From Comamonadaceae bacterium (GTDB taxonomy: Bacteria; Pseudomonadota; Gammaproteobacteria; Burkholderiales; Burkholderiaceae_C), in contig CANGCZ010000070.1 in the NCBI GenBank assembly GCA_947452325.1, positions 1-7,717 of the forward strand: a stretch of 7,717 bases of DNA. Reading direction: 5' to 3'. Below, piece after piece: positions 5,853 to 7,717 of this stretch. The notes below the pieces were generated by a model that saw nothing but the letters and a program-made list of their open reading frames with translations, made no database searches and was not told the origin of the DNA. Numbering within the stretch: position 1 is the first letter of the stretch; each line of letters begins with the position of its first letter. A program made the position numbers and the translations under genes.

Positions 5853-6404
5853 ATGCCTTATTCTGTTGAAAAAACGGCCTTAGACAGCGTTTTGTTATTA
5901 CAGCCCCGGGTATTTTCTGACCCACGCGGTTTCTTTTTTGAAAGTTTTAACCAGCGTGAATTCAATCAGGCCACGGGTTTAAATCTGCTGTTCGTACAAG
6001 ATAACCACAGCAAATCCGCGCATGGCGTATTGCGCGGCCTGCATTTTCAAAAACAACATCCCCAAGGCAAACTTGTACGGGTGCCACATGGCCGCATATT
6101 TGACGTGGCTGTGGATATACGCCCCGGTTCAGCACAGTATGGCCAATGGACCGGGCACATATTGGACAGCGAAAAACACCAGCAGTTATGGATACCCGGT
6201 GGTTATGCCCACGGGTTTATAGTGTTGAGCCAAACCGCTGAGGTGATTTACAAAACCACTGATTATTGGGTGGCCAGTGATGAGGATTCGATTATTTGGA
6301 ATGATCCGGATCTGGGTATTGACTGGCCATTAAAAGATATTCAAGGAGAGCCGCTGCTGTCCGCAAAAGATGCAGCGGCCAGGGCTTTTATTCGGCAGCC
6401 TTGA
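5853..6404 (+). CDS. rmlC: dTDP-4-dehydrorhamnose 3,5-epimerase
   Basis: Third step of the pathway: double epimerisation at C3 and C5 of dTDP-4-dehydro-6-deoxy-D-glucose, with no cofactor. The 183 residues match the family (Salmonella 183). The cupin fold carries VFSDPRGFFFESFN (20-33), FVQDNHSKSAHGVLRGLHFQ (47-66) with catalytic H64, QGKLVRVPHGRIFDVAVDIR (71-90) with K73, WIPGGYAHGF (113-122) with H120, Y133 as the likely general acid, and the C-terminal LSAKDAA. Start ATG is 5 nt after rmlA; only a weak GGA lies upstream, so coupling is likely. By hand count G+C is about 49%, lower than rmlB (about 57%), and none of the 11 Ile codons is ATC (5 ATA, 6 ATT), so its history may differ. The last 17 nt overlap the convergent hns gene. 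Confidence 0.97.
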   Translation: MPYSVEKTALDSVLLLQPRVFSDPRGFFFESFNQREFNQATGLNLLFVQDNHSKSAHGVLRGLHFQKQHPQGKLVRVPHGRIFDVAVDIRPGSAQYGQWTGHILDSEKHQQLWIPGGYAHGFIVLSQTAEVIYKTTDYWVASDEDSIIWNDPDLGIDWPLKDIQGEPLLSAKDAAARAFIRQP

Positions 6405-6771
6405 TTTCAGCAGTGGCCAATTGACCGGCAGCTTGTAATGCCTGAACCCAAGCGGGCGTGCGGCCACGACCGGTCCAGGTTTGTTCCGGGTTGGCCGGGT
6501 CGCGGTATTTAGGTGCGACTTTGCGGCCTGCGGTGGCACGTTTGGCCTTGGGCGCTTTGGCTGTCGTGGATTTGGCGGCTTTGCCTTTGCTTTTGCTGCC
6601 CAATGCTGCCGCGATTTGTTCGGCAGTCAATCCGGCGGAACGGGCCAATTGCACAATCTGGGTCAGCGCTTTGTCGTGGTTGCGCGACATCAGACGCTGT
6701 TCTTCTTTTTCCAGTTTGATTCTGGCGGCACGGATTTTTTCTAATTGGCTAGATGGGCTGACACGGGGCAT
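6388..6771 (-). CDS. H-NS histone-family nucleoid protein
   Basis: 127 residues. H-NS-type proteins bind A+T-rich DNA through the minor groove, oligomerise and silence transcription, often of acquired surface-polysaccharide genes. An N-terminal helical oligomerisation region (about 8-58) contains LEKIRAARIKLEKEEQRL and a second helix LTAEQIAAALG. A Lys/Ala-rich basic linker (59-87) follows, then the C-terminal DNA-binding core KYRDPANPEQTWTGRGRTPAWV (88-109) with the loop TWTGRGRTP (98-106), which corresponds to TWTGQGRTP of E. coli H-NS; Q is replaced by R, as in AT-hook-like cores. The tail is Ala-rich. The ATG at 6771-6769 has AGGAG (6782-6778) at 6 nt. The gene converges on rmlC and overlaps it tail to tail by 17 nt. 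The A+T-rich upstream region suggests autorepression (inference). Many Burkholderiales carry several H-NS paralogs, so I give no symbol. Confidence 0.92.
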   Translation of the reverse strand: MPRVSPSSQLEKIRAARIKLEKEEQRLMSRNHDKALTQIVQLARSAGLTAEQIAAALGSKSKGKAAKSTTAKAPKAKRATAGRKVAPKYRDPANPEQTWTGRGRTPAWVQALQAAGQLATAEIKAAE

Positions 6772-6806
6772 ATTAATCTCCTGATTAAAAAATATTTACA
6801 AACGAT

Positions 6807-6835
6807 ATTATCAGCGATATTTAAAAGCTTGTAAT
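6807..6835 (-). promoter_or_regulatory. Candidate sigma70 promoter for the H-NS-family gene
   Basis: On the minus strand ATTACA (6835-6830, 4 of 6 to -35) is followed after 17 bp by GATAAT (6812-6807, 5 of 6 to -10). Transcription would start near 6800, giving a leader of about 29 nt that contains the AGGAG ribosome site. A second pair further upstream, TTGAAT then 17 bp then TTAAAT, overlaps the same stretch. Such matches are common in A+T-rich DNA, which lowers confidence. Confidence 0.45.
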
Positions 6836-6878
6836 ATTTTAATTCAAGTCATTTAAACCACTAAATATTAAAAATAAT

Positions 6879-6903
6879 AAATTTCAAATTAAATTTGATA
6901 TTT
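6879..6903. repeat. 25-bp near-perfect dyad in the hns/argB region
   Basis: AAATTTCAAATT (6879-6890) and AATTTGATATTT (6892-6903) are inverted copies around A6891, matching at 11 of 12 positions (mismatch at 6883/6899); the inner TCAAATT-A-AATTTGA is perfect. It lies upstream of both divergent genes. It could be an operator for a dimeric regulator. The lack of any G+C stem argues against an intrinsic terminator. Confidence 0.4.
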
Positions 6904-6922
6904 TTGGACGGGTTCACAGGCC

Positions 6923-6953
6923 TTGCATCACATCACCGGGCTTGGGGCACAAT
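6923..6953 (+). promoter_or_regulatory. Candidate promoter for argB
   Basis: TTGCAT (6923-6928, 4 of 6 to -35) and CACAAT (6948-6953, 4 of 6 to -10) are separated by 19 bp, slightly long. The start would fall near 6960, about 19 nt before the argB ATG. The leader has no clear Shine-Dalgarno sequence. Tentative, but it is the best pair in the stretch where argB composition resumes. Confidence 0.3.
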
Positions 6954-6978
6954 GCGGTGAAAACATTCATTCACAGCC

Positions 6979-7717
6979 ATGAACCCTAACGAGACTCTTT
7001 CACAGGCGCACCGGGATCAAGCCCAGATACTGGCCCGGGCCTTGCCTTACATACGCAAATTCCACGGCAAAACCATGGTCATCAAATACGGCGGCAATGC
7101 CATGACCGACCCGGCTTTGCAGGCTGATTTTGCTGCTGATGTGGTGTTGCTCAAACTCGTCGGTATGAATCCCATCGTGGTGCACGGTGGCGGCCCGCAA
7201 ATAGAAAACGCTTTGCAACGCCTGGGTAAAAAAGGCGAGTTCATTCAGGGCATGCGCGTGACTGACGCCGAAACCATGGAAGTGGTGGAATGGGTGCTGG
7301 CCGGTGAAGTGCAGCAAGACATTGTGGGCCTGATCAACCAGGCCGGCGGCAAGGCGGTCGGGCTCACCGGGCGAGACGGCGGCATGATTCGCGCGCGCAA
7401 ACTGAAAATGCTGGACAACCAGGATCCCAAGGTGGAACACGATGTCGGGCAGGTAGGTGACATCACCGGCATAGACCCGAGCGTGGTCAAGGCTTTACAG
7501 GACGACGCCTTTATTCCCGTCATCAGCCCCATAGGTTTTGGTGAAAACAACGAAAGCTACAACATCAACGCCGACGTGGTGGCCGCCAAACTGGCGACCG
7601 TGCTCAAAGCCGAAAAACTGGTCTTGCTGACCAACACCGCCGGTGTACTGGACAAGGCGGGCCAGTTGCTGACCAACTTGAGCGCCAGACAAATAGACGG
7701 CTTGTTTGCCGATGGCA
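6979..7717 (+). CDS. argB: Acetylglutamate kinase (C-terminus beyond window)
   Basis: Second step of arginine synthesis: ATP-dependent phosphorylation of N-acetyl-L-glutamate in the cytoplasm. 246 codons are visible of a usual 295-300, with no stop before the window end. Motifs: VIKYGGNAM (34-42) with K36 for phosphate binding, VVHGGGPQI (67-75), GMRVTD (91-96) with R93, GLTGRDGGMIRA (128-139), VGQVGDITGID (156-166), VISPIG (181-186), YNINADVVAAKLA (194-206) and LLTNTAGVLD (216-225). The segment AQILARALPYIRKFHGKT (15-32) is the extra N-terminal helix found in arginine-sensitive, hexameric enzymes such as that of Pseudomonas and absent from the E. coli dimer, so feedback inhibition by arginine is likely. 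The ATG at 6979 gives the normal N-terminus; there is no good ribosome site. It is divergent from the H-NS-family gene and unrelated in function to the rml block. Confidence 0.97.
   Translation, partial: MNPNETLSQAHRDQAQILARALPYIRKFHGKTMVIKYGGNAMTDPALQADFAADVVLLKLVGMNPIVVHGGGPQIENALQRLGKKGEFIQGMRVTDAETMEVVEWVLAGEVQQDIVGLINQAGGKAVGLTGRDGGMIRARKLKMLDNQDPKVEHDVGQVGDITGIDPSVVKALQDDAFIPVISPIGFGENNESYNINADVVAAKLATVLKAEKLVLLTNTAGVLDKAGQLLTNLSARQIDGLFADG

Larger units (their letters stand above)
6772..6978. promoter_or_regulatory. A+T-rich divergent hns / argB control region
   Basis: This 207-bp divergent region is sharply different from its surroundings: positions 6783-6904 hold only 19 G or C in 122 bases by hand count (about 84% A+T), while 6905-6978 returns to ordinary composition. 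It contains the candidate hns promoter, a 25-bp dyad and the candidate argB promoter, listed separately. A+T-rich curved DNA of this kind is the usual H-NS target, so autoregulation of the H-NS-family gene, and possibly an effect on argB, is inferred. Confidence 0.6.

Noticed and set aside
6458..6784. 108-codon plus-strand open frame across the hns gene
   Set aside because: It is antisense to a convincing H-NS protein with a strong ribosome site, and its Leu/Ala-rich translation is what reverse Lys/Ala codons produce.

Overview
The window looks like ordinary chromosome of a betaproteobacterium, most likely order Burkholderiales. This is inferred from about 57% G+C in most genes, a PHA phasin next to a PhaD-like TetR regulator, an H-NS-family protein with a short basic linker, and an ArgB with the N-terminal helix of arginine-sensitive enzymes. 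All ten complete genes are intact. Two genes run off the ends: the TetR regulator at the left and argB at the right. I see no tRNA, rRNA, CRISPR array, insertion sequence or phage gene.

Left block (1-642, minus strand): a PHA-granule phasin followed 4 nt later by a PhaD-like TetR regulator, read as a two-gene polyhydroxyalkanoate operon. An 84-bp gap separates it from the divergent central block.

Central block (727-6404, plus strand): an RfaH-type antiterminator, an undecaprenyl diphosphate synthase starting 2 nt after the rfaH stop, a NYN-domain (PIN-like nuclease fold) protein, then the complete dTDP-L-rhamnose pathway in the order rmlB-rmlD-rmlA-rmlC. rmlB overlaps the NYN gene by ATGA, and rmlD overlaps rmlB by 11 nt. 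Together the block supplies a lipid carrier (UppS), an activated deoxysugar (RmlABCD) and an elongation factor of the kind that lets polymerase read through long surface-polysaccharide operons (RfaH). This points to O-antigen or exopolysaccharide synthesis. Glycosyltransferases, a flippase and a polymerase are not in the window.

Right block (6388-7717): an H-NS-family gene on the minus strand, whose 3' end overlaps the rmlC 3' end by 17 nt, then a very A+T-rich intergenic tract (about 84% A+T over 6783-6904) with a good candidate hns promoter and a 25-bp near-perfect dyad, then the divergent argB.

Nothing here is a clearly new system. The points most worth checking are the local rfaH-uppS pair (possibly a second, pathway-dedicated uppS), the NYN gene translationally coupled to rmlB with an altered acidic motif, the conserved fold-switch salt bridge in RfaH, an ops-like core inside rmlB, the antisense rmlC/hns overlap, and the dyad upstream of hns and argB.
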